Shown in pieces: positions 1 to 9,011 of a DNA stretch of 64,000 nt. Within the stretch, counting starts at the first letter, position 1. Every line of letters starts with the position of its first letter. The notes beneath the pieces were generated by a model. The model made no database searches, was not told the DNA's origin, and saw only the letters and a list, made by a program, of their open reading frames with translations. Origin of the DNA: an uncultured Endomicrobiia bacterium (GTDB lineage: Bacteria > Elusimicrobiota > Endomicrobiia > DTEH01); the NCBI GenBank assembly GCA_937936785.1, contig CALDDQ010000015.1:1-64000 (forward strand), read 5' to 3'. The position numbers and the translations under genes were made by a program.

Positions 1-26
1 AAAAAAATGATAGATCTGTAGACTAA

Positions 27-62
27 TGGCCAAGAATTTCCTCCGTCCCCATTTTTCACTAC
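27..62. other. G+C-rich patch at the window edge
   Basis: This 36-base patch is about half G+C, clearly above the surrounding A/T-rich sequence, and has a pyrimidine-rich core reading CCTCCGTCCCC. Read on the other strand it gives GGGGACGGAGG. Only one arm is visible. I cannot tell whether it is part of a dispersed repeat or the edge of an upstream element. The rest of positions 1-184 holds the promoter and operator listed separately. Confidence 0.25.
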
Positions 63-65
63 CTA

Positions 66-94
66 TTGACAAGTAAAATTTAATTTTGTATCAA
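66..94 (+). promoter_or_regulatory. sigma-70 type promoter of the efflux operon
   Basis: A perfect -35 TTGACA lies at 66-71, and a -10-like TATCAA lies at 89-94 with a 17-base spacer. It sits about 90 bases before the tetR start and just before the inverted repeat at 98-111. Confidence 0.5.
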
Positions 95-97
95 AAC

Positions 98-111
98 TGA
101 CCATACGGTCA
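98..111. promoter_or_regulatory. TetR-family operator candidate
   Basis: TGACC-ATAC-GGTCA is an inverted repeat with 5-base arms, starting four bases after the predicted -10 box. Arms like these next to a divergently or adjacently encoded TetR-family gene are the usual operator arrangement. A bound dimer here would block transcription start, so autorepression of the regulator and pump is the likely logic. Confidence 0.55.
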
Positions 112-184
112 ATATTTTTAAAAACAATATTTTAATATAAGGGACAAAATTTTTTAAAATGGAAGTTTTAGGTCTTATATAAAA

Positions 185-775
185 ATGAAAACAAAAGAGT
201 TAAAAAATAAAATATTAACAGTTGCAAAACGTATGCTTAATAGACAGGATTATCACGAAATTGTAGTTGAAGAAATTGCAAAAAAAGCTGGTGTCGCGAA
301 AGGGACAATATTTTTTCATTTTAAATCAAAAGAAAATTTTGTTAAAGAAATATTTGAATCAATGTTGAAAGATATTGGCGTCTTGTTTGACGATATAGTT
401 AAAAAAGAGGTTTCTGTTATTGAAAAATTAAAACTTTTATATGACACATATGCAGATTATATTTTACACAATACTCATATTTTTATGATGCTAAGACAAG
501 AAATGGTTAAAGAAAATTGTAAGATGAAAAGTATTGCAAGAAAATTTTATAGGTCAATAGGAGGAAAATTGATCCCACTAGTGTTACAAGGATACAAAGA
601 AAAAGTGTTTAAAAAATACACAAAAGAACCGTTAAATCCAGAGATTATAATGTCATTAGTTTTTACTTATGGTTTATCCGTAGCACATTTTACTATACAA
701 AGTAAAAATAAGTATAATTATAAAAAAGTGAAAGAAATTTTTTGGAAAACATTATTATATGGGATAATAAAATGA
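185..775 (+). CDS. TetR/AcrR family transcriptional regulator
   Basis: This 196-residue protein has the typical N-terminal TetR helix-turn-helix at about residues 28-47 (VEEIAKKAGVAKGTIFFHF) followed by a variable all-helical ligand domain. It most likely represses the efflux operon that begins in the overlapping ATGA at its own stop codon. The inverted repeat at 98-111, inside the promoter region, is the probable operator. The ligand cannot be inferred from sequence. Family assignment is firm and the regulatory target is inferred from context. Confidence 0.92.
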   Translation: MKTKELKNKILTVAKRMLNRQDYHEIVVEEIAKKAGVAKGTIFFHFKSKENFVKEIFESMLKDIGVLFDDIVKKEVSVIEKLKLLYDTYADYILHNTHIFMMLRQEMVKENCKMKSIARKFYRSIGGKLIPLVLQGYKEKVFKKYTKEPLNPEIIMSLVFTYGLSVAHFTIQSKNKYNYKKVKEIFWKTLLYGIIK

Positions 776-2082
776 AAAGAAAATATATATTCTTAATTAT
801 ATTTGTGTTTAAATTTTTAATACTTGCCCATACTTTTGCAGAAACGAAAAAGTTAACTTTAGAAGAATGTTTAAACATTGTAATAACTAAAAACCAACAG
901 ATTTTACAGGCAAGGTCAAAATTAGACCAGGCAAATTATAAAAAGATAGAGTCCTTAACATCTTATATGCCGAAATTGCAAGGTCAAGCAAGATATACAA
1001 AACTTTCCCAAGCGCAGTTTCAGTTACCACCAAGTGCACAGATGTTATTTGGTTCTTCACTATCTCCTGCATTGACATCAGATCAGACATATACTTTAAA
1101 TCTTACAGTATCACAATTATTATTTTCATCTTTTAAGATATATGAATTTTCAAGACAAGCATGGTTAAATTATGAAATTGCAAAACAAGAATATGAAAAA
1201 ACTAAAACGGATTTAATAACAAAAACTAAAGAAAATTTTTATAAAACATTACTTGCAAAAAATGTTTTAGATGTATCATTAGAATCTGTCAAAATAAGTT
1301 CTGAAAGTTTGGCTGTGTCATCATATTTATACAACGAAGGCAGAATTTCTTATTTTGACTTATCCAATGCTAAGATAACTTTTTTAAATTCAAAAACAAA
1401 TCTATTAAAAATGGAAAATATGTATAGGTTGTCTAAAGAAGGTTTGTTAAATTTGTTAGATATGAAAGAAGAAATAGATTTAGTTGGAGATTTGTCAGAA
1501 GAAGAAAAAGATTTAGATTTACAAAATTTAAAATCAAACATTATGAATTTACCAGATATGAAAATAATTTTAGCACAGATAAAAATTGTTAATTCAATTA
1601 CAAGAAATACTTTAAAAGAAGTTATGCCAACGGTTGTGTTATCTGGTTCTTATGATTGGACAATTGACGATTATACAAAATCTTTTGATCAATGGGATGA
1701 CAGATACAGTTGGTCAATAGTATTATCTTGGCCATTATTCAATGGTGGTGCAACAGTAAGCCGATTTATGCAGATGAAAGAAAGTTTAAAACAACTTAAG
1801 TTAACCAAAGAAAGTTTAGTAAACATTTTGGAATTAGAACTAAAATCTTTATATTTAAACTATTTACAACAAAAAGCAACATTAAAACTTAACCTAGAGA
1901 GTATAGAGTTAGCTAAAGAAAATTTAGAAGTTGCTAACACATATTATTCCAAAGGCAGAATTTCTTATTTAGAACTTTTACAATCGCAACTAAATTATTC
2001 ACAATCAAAGATAGCTTATTATCAAACATTGAGTGATTATTTAGTTAATTTAGCCAAGATAGAAAAGTTTAATATTAAATAA
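772..2082 (+). CDS. TolC-like outer membrane efflux protein
   Basis: This 436-residue protein is the outer membrane channel of a tripartite pump. The start at 772 overlaps the tetR stop (ATGA) and gives a clean signal peptide (MKRKYIFLIIFVFKFLILA, cleavage near HTFA). Two OEP repeats are visible, each with the same motif (NEGRISYFDL and SKGRISYLEL), as expected for the duplicated TolC fold of beta-strands plus long helices. An upstream in-frame ATG at 742 would add ten residues inside tetR and spoil the signal peptide, so I reject it. The adaptor gene follows after 16 bases. Confidence 0.92.
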   Translation: MKRKYIFLIIFVFKFLILAHTFAETKKLTLEECLNIVITKNQQILQARSKLDQANYKKIESLTSYMPKLQGQARYTKLSQAQFQLPPSAQMLFGSSLSPALTSDQTYTLNLTVSQLLFSSFKIYEFSRQAWLNYEIAKQEYEKTKTDLITKTKENFYKTLLAKNVLDVSLESVKISSESLAVSSYLYNEGRISYFDLSNAKITFLNSKTNLLKMENMYRLSKEGLLNLLDMKEEIDLVGDLSEEEKDLDLQNLKSNIMNLPDMKIILAQIKIVNSITRNTLKEVMPTVVLSGSYDWTIDDYTKSFDQWDDRYSWSIVLSWPLFNGGATVSRFMQMKESLKQLKLTKESLVNILELELKSLYLNYLQQKATLKLNLESIELAKENLEVANTYYSKGRISYLELLQSQLNYSQSKIAYYQTLSDYLVNLAKIEKFNIK

Positions 2083-2098
2083 AGAGGGTGATTTTAAT

Positions 2099-3004
2099 AT
2101 GAATAGAAAAAAAATAGTTATAACAATAGTAATTTTAATTTTAGCAATTTCAATTTTTCGTATATTTCAGTCCGTTAACAAGAAAATAAAAATGTCAAAA
2201 CAATCAAAAGACACAGGTGTAATTTATACGGTAAAAGTTGTTAAGGCAAAATATGATAAACTTTTTGACAGCACAAATTTTGTTGGCGAGATAAAAGGTA
2301 TTAACGAAGTTTCAGTATTTTCAAAAGTTCCAGGGAAACTTAACAGAAAAGTTGTTGATGAAGGAGAAAGTGTGATAAAAGATGAAACCATCTGCGAGAT
2401 TGACCGAGATGAACCAGTATTAAGATACTCTATTTACGAACTTAAATCTCCGGTATCTGGTGTGATTTCTAAATATTTTGTAGATGTAGGAGGGACAGTT
2501 TCACCTCAAACACCAGTGTGTAATATAAGTGATATAACAAGAGTTAGGATAGTTTTTGGTATAGCAGAAAAGTTGGTTTCAAAAATTACTAATAATTCTT
2601 ATATAAAATTTAAAACTACGACATTACCAGACAAAATTTTTTATGTAAAAAATTTGCAATTAGGTAACTATATAGATCCTATGTCAAGGCTAATGGAAAT
2701 AAGATGTGTAATGTCTAACGATAATAATATATTTAAATCAGGAGGGTTTGTAGAAGGAGAACTGATTTTTAGTGAAAAAAAAGTTTTGGTTTTGCCAATA
2801 GATTGTATAGTCAACACTTTTGATAACAAAAAAGTTGTTTATGTTATACAAAATAATATTTCAACAAAAGTAGAAGTAACAACAGGTCTTGAGTATCGTG
2901 GCAAGATTGAGATATTAAAAGGGATAAAAGAAAATGATATTGTAGTATATCAAGGTCAAGAGTTGTTAACAGAAGGGATGAAAGTTAATATTGTAGAGGA
3001 ATAA
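2099..3004 (+). CDS. RND periplasmic adaptor (membrane fusion protein), short form
   Basis: This adaptor of 301 residues links the inner-membrane pump to the TolC-like channel. An N-terminal membrane anchor spans about residues 5-22. The first lipoyl half (VPGKLNRKVVDEGESV) is followed almost directly by the second (SPVSGVISKYFVDVGGTV), so the long coiled-coil hairpin found between them in AcrA-type adaptors is absent. Beta-barrel and membrane-proximal regions follow. A Shine-Dalgarno AGAGGG lies about 10 bases upstream. It is the second structural gene of the operon, with five bases to the pump gene. Confidence 0.9.
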   Translation: MNRKKIVITIVILILAISIFRIFQSVNKKIKMSKQSKDTGVIYTVKVVKAKYDKLFDSTNFVGEIKGINEVSVFSKVPGKLNRKVVDEGESVIKDETICEIDRDEPVLRYSIYELKSPVSGVISKYFVDVGGTVSPQTPVCNISDITRVRIVFGIAEKLVSKITNNSYIKFKTTTLPDKIFYVKNLQLGNYIDPMSRLMEIRCVMSNDNNIFKSGGFVEGELIFSEKKVLVLPIDCIVNTFDNKKVVYVIQNNISTKVEVTTGLEYRGKIEILKGIKENDIVVYQGQELLTEGMKVNIVEE

Positions 3005-3009
3005 AAAAA

Positions 3010-6000
3010 ATGAAATTAACCGAACTTGCAGTAAAAAGACCAATTTTAACCAGTGTAGTATACATTTTTTTGATGATACTATCTATTATTTCGCTGTATA
3101 ATCTTCCAATAGATGTTTTTCCGGAGATAGAATTTCCAGCATTAACTATAGTATCACTTTATCCGGGAAGTTCTGCAAAAGATGTTGAAGAACGAATTAC
3201 AAAAATTTTGGAAGAATCTGCATTAACATTACCTGGAATTGACAGAGTAGAATCAAGATCTCAAGAAGGAGTTTCTGCAATAACAGTAATTTTTAAGTGG
3301 GGCCAGAATCTTGATGTTAAAGCACAAGATTTAAGAGATATGATAGAACTTTCAAAGACACGGTTACCTGATGATATAGAGACACCGAGAATATTTAAGT
3401 TTGACGCATCAATGATGCCAGTAATGTTTTTAACTGTTTATCCAAAAGATACAGTACCAAATTTACGTTATATAGTGGACAAAAATCTTGCTGAAGAAAT
3501 TAAAAAAGTTGATGGTGTCGGCGCAGTAATTCTTCGTGGTGGTGATGAAAAAGAAGTTACTATAACAGTAGATCCGAAAAAACTTGCTTTTTACCGAATT
3601 TCAATACAACAACTTGTTAATTCTATAAGTTCAGAGAATGTAGAGATGCCGTTAGGGAATGTGTATGATGGATATAGAAAATATAACTTAAGATTACCGA
3701 TGAGATTTAATAATGTTGACGAAATTAAAAGTTTGATAGTAGGAACATTTGCTGCTAAACCAGTTTATTTACATCAAGTTGCAACTGTTGAAGATGGGTA
3801 TAAAGAAAAACTGGGGCTAACAAATGCAGACGGGCAAGAAGCAATGATGCTTGTTGTAAGAAAGAGGTCCGGATATAACACGGTCAGTGTTTGTAGAAAA
3901 ATTACACAAAAAATTGAACAATTACAAAAAAAATATCCAAAACTTGACATAAGTATTATGATGGACAGTTCAGAGTTTATATTAAAAACGGTAAAAAATT
4001 TGCGAAATACAATTTTGTATGGTGGAATACTTGTTATACTAACAGTATTATTTTTTATGGGCGATTTTTTGCCTGCGTTAGTTGTAGTTTTACAAATTCC
4101 AATATCGTTATTTTTATCTTTTATATTCTTATATTTATCAGGGTTCACTATAAACATAATTTCATTATCAAGTTTATCAATTGCACTTGGTATGGTGGTA
4201 GACAATTCTATAGTTGTAGTGGACCATATTTTAAGACATATATTTAAAGGAAAATCTCCTATAGATTCTTCAATAGATGCAACAGGCGAAGTTGGTAGTG
4301 CAATAACTGCTTCTACCTTGACTACAATAGTAGTTTTTGTTCCGTTATTATTTGTAAGTGGGTTGATACCAATATTGTTTAAACAATTAGCATATTCAGT
4401 AATTATAACACTTTTAGCATCGTTATTTGTAGCGTTTACATTATCACCGATGATAATGGCACGATTTTGTGGTTGTGATGAGAACAAAAAAATAGGTGTA
4501 ATTTTTATTACTGAATTTATTGGAAAAATAGAAAATTTTTATACAGAAATTTTAGATTGGTCACTAAAAAATAGACGAAAAATAGTTGTAAGTTTTTCTT
4601 TATTATTTATGATATCTTTGATAGTATTTATATTTTTTACAGGGAAAGAATTTATGCCAAAATCTGATGAACAGATGTTAGATTTGGCATTTGAAGGATC
4701 TAAAGGTATGCAGTTAGAAGATACGATAAAAATTTCACAACAGATTGAAAGAACAATTGCAGAAAAAGTTGGTAAAGAAAATATTTTTAAATATGTATTA
4801 CGAGTTGGAGAAAGTGGGTTGGGAGGATTAGCAATTGCTTTTGGACAAAAAGAATCGTCATATAGTGGTTCAATGACAATAAAACTTGTAGAAAAAAATA
4901 AAAGAACACTTTCAGTATTTGATGTTGCAGAAATATTACGTCGTGAATTAAGAAAGATTGCTGGGTTGGTTAAAATTGAGGTTTTTGTTCGTTCTACTGC
5001 ATCGTCAACATTTTTCGGTGGAAGTAAAGTTGTTTCTATAGAACTTCGTGGAAATGATATTGATAGAGGATTAACCATTGCTAACGAGTTAAAAAATAAT
5101 CTTGAAAATATTAATGGTGTTAGAGATGTTACAATAAGTTTAGAAAAAGGTAGTTATGAACTATGGATAAAACTTAACCGTGAGAAAGTTAAAATGTTAG
5201 GGTTGTCTTCATATGGTCTTGCAGACACATTAAGAAAAATTTATTATGGAATTACAGTTGGCAGGTTTAATCCGCAGTCTATGACTTTTGAAAATGAATA
5301 CGATATATTTGTAAAAATTTCAAAACAAGACAAGTCGGATTTAAAAAAATTATATAGTTTACCAATTTTGTTACCTTCAGGGAAAGTTGTGCCATTAAAC
5401 AATATTGCAGATTTTAAACGAGAATTTGGACCAGAAGAAATTTTACGAAAAGATGGAGTAAGAGTTATAAAAATTGAAGCAGACATTTATGCTCGTGCAT
5501 TAAGTGAGATAAGAAAAGATATAGATAATATGTTAAAAAATTATGGAGTTCCAGCAGGGTTTGATATAAAGTTTGGCGGAGAAATTAAAGAACAACAAAA
5601 TACATTCCGTGATTTAACTTTGATGTTATTTTTAGCGATATTGTTAGTATACTTAATTATGGTAGGACAATTTGAATCATTTGTTGACCCATTTATAATT
5701 TTATTTTCAATACCATTTGCTGTTACTGGTGTTTTGATAGCATTATTTTTGTGGGGACAGAATTTTAACGTGTTATCATTTGTAGGTTTATTGATATTGA
5801 TAGGAGTTGTTGTAAACAATGCGATAGTTTTAGTAGATTATATAAATCTTTTAAGAAACCGTGGGATGGAAATTTTTTCTGCGATAAAAGAATCTGGCAA
5901 AACAAGGTTAAAACCTGTTTTAATGACAGCAACAACTACAATTTTAGGTGCGTTACCATTAGCAATAAGTAATGCAGAAGGTGCAGAATACTTTTCAAGT

Positions 6001-6114
6001 ATGGGAGTAGCGATTATTGGTGGATTGTCAATCTCAACTTTGATAACACTAATTTTTGTGCCTGTGGTATATTCTATAATTCATACAAAATATATTAAAT
6101 CAAAAACTAAATAA
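3010..6114 (+). CDS. RND family efflux permease (AcrB/SwrC-like)
   Basis: This inner-membrane proton-driven exporter has 1034 residues, the usual RND length. The opening AVKRPILTSVVYIFLMIL is the typical first transmembrane helix, and two large periplasmic loops and the repeated six-helix halves follow. In TM4 the proton-relay motif reads GMVVDNSIVVVDH with Asp398-Asn399, where AcrB has two Asp. In TM10 the motif is GVVVNNAIVLVDY, with Asn936 at the position of the AcrB relay Lys. The GVVVNNA form is common in SwrC-like members. Substrate is unknown, and TetR control suggests drugs, bile-like compounds or metabolites. Confidence 0.93.
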   Translation: MKLTELAVKRPILTSVVYIFLMILSIISLYNLPIDVFPEIEFPALTIVSLYPGSSAKDVEERITKILEESALTLPGIDRVESRSQEGVSAITVIFKWGQNLDVKAQDLRDMIELSKTRLPDDIETPRIFKFDASMMPVMFLTVYPKDTVPNLRYIVDKNLAEEIKKVDGVGAVILRGGDEKEVTITVDPKKLAFYRISIQQLVNSISSENVEMPLGNVYDGYRKYNLRLPMRFNNVDEIKSLIVGTFAAKPVYLHQVATVEDGYKEKLGLTNADGQEAMMLVVRKRSGYNTVSVCRKITQKIEQLQKKYPKLDISIMMDSSEFILKTVKNLRNTILYGGILVILTVLFFMGDFLPALVVVLQIPISLFLSFIFLYLSGFTINIISLSSLSIALGMVVDNSIVVVDHILRHIFKGKSPIDSSIDATGEVGSAITASTLTTIVVFVPLLFVSGLIPILFKQLAYSVIITLLASLFVAFTLSPMIMARFCGCDENKKIGVIFITEFIGKIENFYTEILDWSLKNRRKIVVSFSLLFMISLIVFIFFTGKEFMPKSDEQMLDLAFEGSKGMQLEDTIKISQQIERTIAEKVGKENIFKYVLRVGESGLGGLAIAFGQKESSYSGSMTIKLVEKNKRTLSVFDVAEILRRELRKIAGLVKIEVFVRSTASSTFFGGSKVVSIELRGNDIDRGLTIANELKNNLENINGVRDVTISLEKGSYELWIKLNREKVKMLGLSSYGLADTLRKIYYGITVGRFNPQSMTFENEYDIFVKISKQDKSDLKKLYSLPILLPSGKVVPLNNIADFKREFGPEEILRKDGVRVIKIEADIYARALSEIRKDIDNMLKNYGVPAGFDIKFGGEIKEQQNTFRDLTLMLFLAILLVYLIMVGQFESFVDPFIILFSIPFAVTGVLIALFLWGQNFNVLSFVGLLILIGVVVNNAIVLVDYINLLRNRGMEIFSAIKESGKTRLKPVLMTATTTILGALPLAISNAEGAEYFSSMGVAIIGGLSISTLITLIFVPVVYSIIHTKYIKSKTK

Positions 6115-6146
6115 ACAATAATACAACTGATAAACTTATTGTTTTT
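6113..6146 (+). terminator. A/T-rich hairpin after the efflux operon
   Basis: AAACAATAA at 6113-6121 is complementary to TTATTGTTT at 6136-6144, leaving a 14-base loop and a short T run. It begins at the stop codon of the RND gene. The stem is weak because it is nearly all A/T, so its role in termination is only plausible. Confidence 0.35.
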
Positions 6147-6173
6147 CTAATCAAAATATGTTAAAAAAATTTC

Positions 6174-6818
6174 ATGTTAAAAATAATTTCAGGTGAAAAA
6201 AGTGGGTTTGAAATAAGTTCAGCAGAAAATATTAGACCTATTCTTGCCCGAATTAAAAAATCTGTTTTTGATATAATAACTCCAAAACTTAATAACGCAT
6301 TATTTTTAGATTTATTTGCTGGCAGTGGTGCTGTTGGATTAGAATCGTTATCTCGTGGTACAAAAAAAGTTGTTTTTGTAGAAAAAGACAGTAGAAGTGT
6401 GTCTTTTATTTATAAAAATATAAACAAACTTGGATATAATGATAGAAGTTATATAATAAAAGCAGATATTTTAAAAGATTTGTTTTGGATTGATAAAGTA
6501 AGAAAATTTTTTGATAAAAATGGTGATGTAGGATTTGATATAATTTTTATTGGAGCACCGTATGTCGCAGATGTTTCAAATTATAAATTTAAAGTTAAAA
6601 GTTTTCAATATGATACCTATAATCCAAAAACAAAAAATAAAGTATTGCTAAACTTTTCTTCTCCTACATTAAAACTCGTTTATAACAGTGAGATATTAAA
6701 AAAAGATGGTATTTTAATTCTTCAACATAGTATAAAAGAAAAAGTTAATTTTTATAATTATAAAATATGGAGAACAGAAAAGTATGGTGATACAATTGTA
6801 GATTTTTTAAAAATATAA
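6174..6818 (+). CDS. rsmD: RsmD-like 16S rRNA (guanine-N2)-methyltransferase
   Basis: This 214-residue SAM-dependent methyltransferase resembles RsmD, which modifies G966 of 16S rRNA. The N-terminal RPILARIKKSVFDII stretch matches the RPT-x-R-V-K-E-x-[LM]-F signature. Motif I is LFLDLFAGSGAVGLESLSRG near residues 43-62. The catalytic motif IV, normally DPPY, reads GAPY at residues 127-130, and the segment after it is longer than usual. The enzyme could therefore be impaired or altered in target choice. There is no clear ribosome binding site. Family membership is likely, activity uncertain. Confidence 0.75.
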   Translation: MLKIISGEKSGFEISSAENIRPILARIKKSVFDIITPKLNNALFLDLFAGSGAVGLESLSRGTKKVVFVEKDSRSVSFIYKNINKLGYNDRSYIIKADILKDLFWIDKVRKFFDKNGDVGFDIIFIGAPYVADVSNYKFKVKSFQYDTYNPKTKNKVLLNFSSPTLKLVYNSEILKKDGILILQHSIKEKVNFYNYKIWRTEKYGDTIVDFLKI

Positions 6819-6858
6819 ATATTTATAAATTATTTAATTAGAAAATATAAAGTTTTTT

Positions 6859-7866
6859 ATGATTAAAGAAATTAAAAAGGAACTAATTTTAGCAGCAATA
6901 CTTTTAGTAATATTATTTACATCTGGTATTTTAGGATATAAACTTATTGAAGGATGGAACTTTATTGATTCTGTTTATATGACGGTGATAACTTTAGCTA
7001 CGGTAGGTTTTGGCGAAACGCATCAATTGTCTATAGGAGGAAGAGTTTTTACTATATTTTTAATAATCTTTGGTATAACAACATTTGTATATGCAATTAG
7101 CAGGTTACAATCATTTTTTATTGAAGGAGAATTGACAGGAATACTTAGGAGGCGAAAAATGGAAAATAAAATAAAAAATTTGAACAATCATTATATTGTT
7201 TGTGGTTCTGGCGATGTTGGAAAAACTATAATTGAAGAACTTTTGTTAACAAAAAATAATTTTGTTGTAATTGAAAATGATAAATTAAACTATGAACTGT
7301 TAATTAAAAACGACAATATTTTGACGATAAACGGCAATCCTGCAGATGATAAAGTGTTATTAGATGCTGGGATAAAGAGTGCAAAAGGATTAATTTGTGC
7401 TATACCATCAGACAAAGATAATTTGTTTATAGTAATTTCTGCCCGTAGTTTAAATCCTAACATAAGAATAGTAGCACGCGCATTAGACCCAACCTCAGTC
7501 CCAAAACTTAAGAAAGCAGGTGCAGATAGTGTTGTTTCTACTGATGTTATTGGTGGGTTAAGGATGGTTTCTGAATCTATTAGACCTACTGTAGTATCAT
7601 TTCTAGATACTATGCTAAGAGAAAAGGATGTTTGTTTACGAGTTGAAGAGGTTGAGATTTCGCAGAACTCAAATTTTGTTGGAAAAACTTTAGCACAGAC
7701 ACAAATTTATGAAAAAACAGGTTTGTTAACCATTGCAATAAAAAATAAAGAAAATAAAAGTTATGTATACAATCCAAGATCAGATTATAAACTTTCTGCA
7801 AAAGATGTATTGATAGTTATAGGAGATGTGGAACAAGTTATTAATTTACGTTCAATGGTTGGATAA
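6859..7866 (+). CDS. two-TM potassium channel with RCK (TrkA-N/TrkA-C) domains
   Basis: This 335-residue protein is built like the MthK/Kch channels. TM1 lies at about residues 9-29, the pore helix and selectivity filter TVGFGE at 48-53, and TM2 at 62-85. A cytoplasmic RCK domain begins with the Rossmann motif HYIVCGSGDVGKTIIEELL near residue 111, and a TrkA-C-like domain fills the last 85 residues. The filter has Phe and Glu where TVGYGD is standard; TVGFGE is a known variant. It probably gates K+ flux in response to nucleotide or ion binding. Confidence 0.88.
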   Translation: MIKEIKKELILAAILLVILFTSGILGYKLIEGWNFIDSVYMTVITLATVGFGETHQLSIGGRVFTIFLIIFGITTFVYAISRLQSFFIEGELTGILRRRKMENKIKNLNNHYIVCGSGDVGKTIIEELLLTKNNFVVIENDKLNYELLIKNDNILTINGNPADDKVLLDAGIKSAKGLICAIPSDKDNLFIVISARSLNPNIRIVARALDPTSVPKLKKAGADSVVSTDVIGGLRMVSESIRPTVVSFLDTMLREKDVCLRVEEVEISQNSNFVGKTLAQTQIYEKTGLLTIAIKNKENKSYVYNPRSDYKLSAKDVLIVIGDVEQVINLRSMVG

Positions 7867-7886
7867 ATCATACAATATGAAGAAAT

Positions 7887-9011
7887 ATGAACAAAAATAA
7901 TTTTTTAATATTTTTTGTGATTGTATTAAATATATATTGTAGTATGAATTATTATGTTTATAATAGAATAATTAATGGATTGAAGTTATCAGGTAATGTT
8001 AGATTTTTGACAAAACTACTTTTTATATTTTTTGCGACATTATTTGTGTTAGGAGAATTTTTAGATAGAACTACGCCGGTTTATTTAATTAAATTAGTGG
8101 GTTCTGTTTGGTTAGGAATATTATCAATTGCAGTGGCTATATTTATATTAAAAGACATAACATGGTTTTTTTATAAACAGGAAAAGATTTTAACTTCGGT
8201 ATCTTTAGTAATAATTTTTGTAATATCAATAATTTCTTTATATCAATTATATTCAGGTGTTGTTGTTAAAGAAATAAAGTTAGAAGTTGATAAACCAAAT
8301 TTTACGTTACCAAAAGTTTCTATAGTACAGATTTCTGATTTACATTTTGGCACTTTGGTTTGTGAAAAATGGTTATCAAAAATTGTTGATAAAGTAAATT
8401 CTTTAGAAGCAGATATTGTTGTTATAACAGGAGATTTAGTTGATGGCAAAATTTTTGACAAGAGAGAAAATTTGGACAAATTAAAAAGTTTAACTGCAAA
8501 AAAAGGTGTATATATTGTTACCGGTAATCACGAATTTTATTTTGGTATTGATAAATTTACAAAAATTATAAATGAAACAGAATTTAAATTGTTAAGAAAC
8601 GAAAATGTTATTCTTGAAAACGGTATTATAATTGCTGGTGTGGATGAGATTACAGCAGAACGGTTTATAAAAGATGGTGGACCAAATTTGCAAAAGACAT
8701 TTAATAATATTGATAAAAACAATTTAATAATATTTTTATCTCATCAACCTGACTTGTTTGATGAAGCAAGAAAGTATGGTATAGATATACAACTTTCAGG
8801 GCATACACATATGGGTCAAATTCCGCCTATGGATTTGATAGTGAAATTATATTTTAAGTATCCTTATGGTTTAATAAAAAAAGATGATTCATACATTTAT
8901 ACAACTTCAGGGACAGGTTTTTGGGGACCACCAATGCGATTTTTATCTCAGTGCGAAATAGTAAAGTTTGTAATAATTAACAAGTTTTACCAAAGTGAAA
9001 AAAAAGTTTAA
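7887..9011 (+). CDS. membrane-anchored metallophosphoesterase (YkuE/YaeI-like)
   Basis: This 374-residue protein has about four N-terminal transmembrane segments (residues 5-125) and then a calcineurin-like phosphoesterase domain. The metal-binding motifs are all present in order: DLHFG near 151, GDLVDG, GNHEFY, LSHQPD and SGHTHMGQI. Relatives act on UDP-diacylglucosamine, lipids or cell-wall precursors, but the substrate here cannot be read from sequence. The 3' end overlaps the GTG start of the next gene by 17 bases. Confidence 0.85.
   Translation: MNKNNFLIFFVIVLNIYCSMNYYVYNRIINGLKLSGNVRFLTKLLFIFFATLFVLGEFLDRTTPVYLIKLVGSVWLGILSIAVAIFILKDITWFFYKQEKILTSVSLVIIFVISIISLYQLYSGVVVKEIKLEVDKPNFTLPKVSIVQISDLHFGTLVCEKWLSKIVDKVNSLEADIVVITGDLVDGKIFDKRENLDKLKSLTAKKGVYIVTGNHEFYFGIDKFTKIINETEFKLLRNENVILENGIIIAGVDEITAERFIKDGGPNLQKTFNNIDKNNLIIFLSHQPDLFDEARKYGIDIQLSGHTHMGQIPPMDLIVKLYFKYPYGLIKKDDSYIYTTSGTGFWGPPMRFLSQCEIVKFVIINKFYQSEKKV

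Noticed and set aside
3774-5078. Long minus-strand frames (237 and 179 codons) inside the RND gene
   Set aside because: They are antisense shadows of a clear RND permease, Ser/Thr/Ile-rich and without domain motifs.
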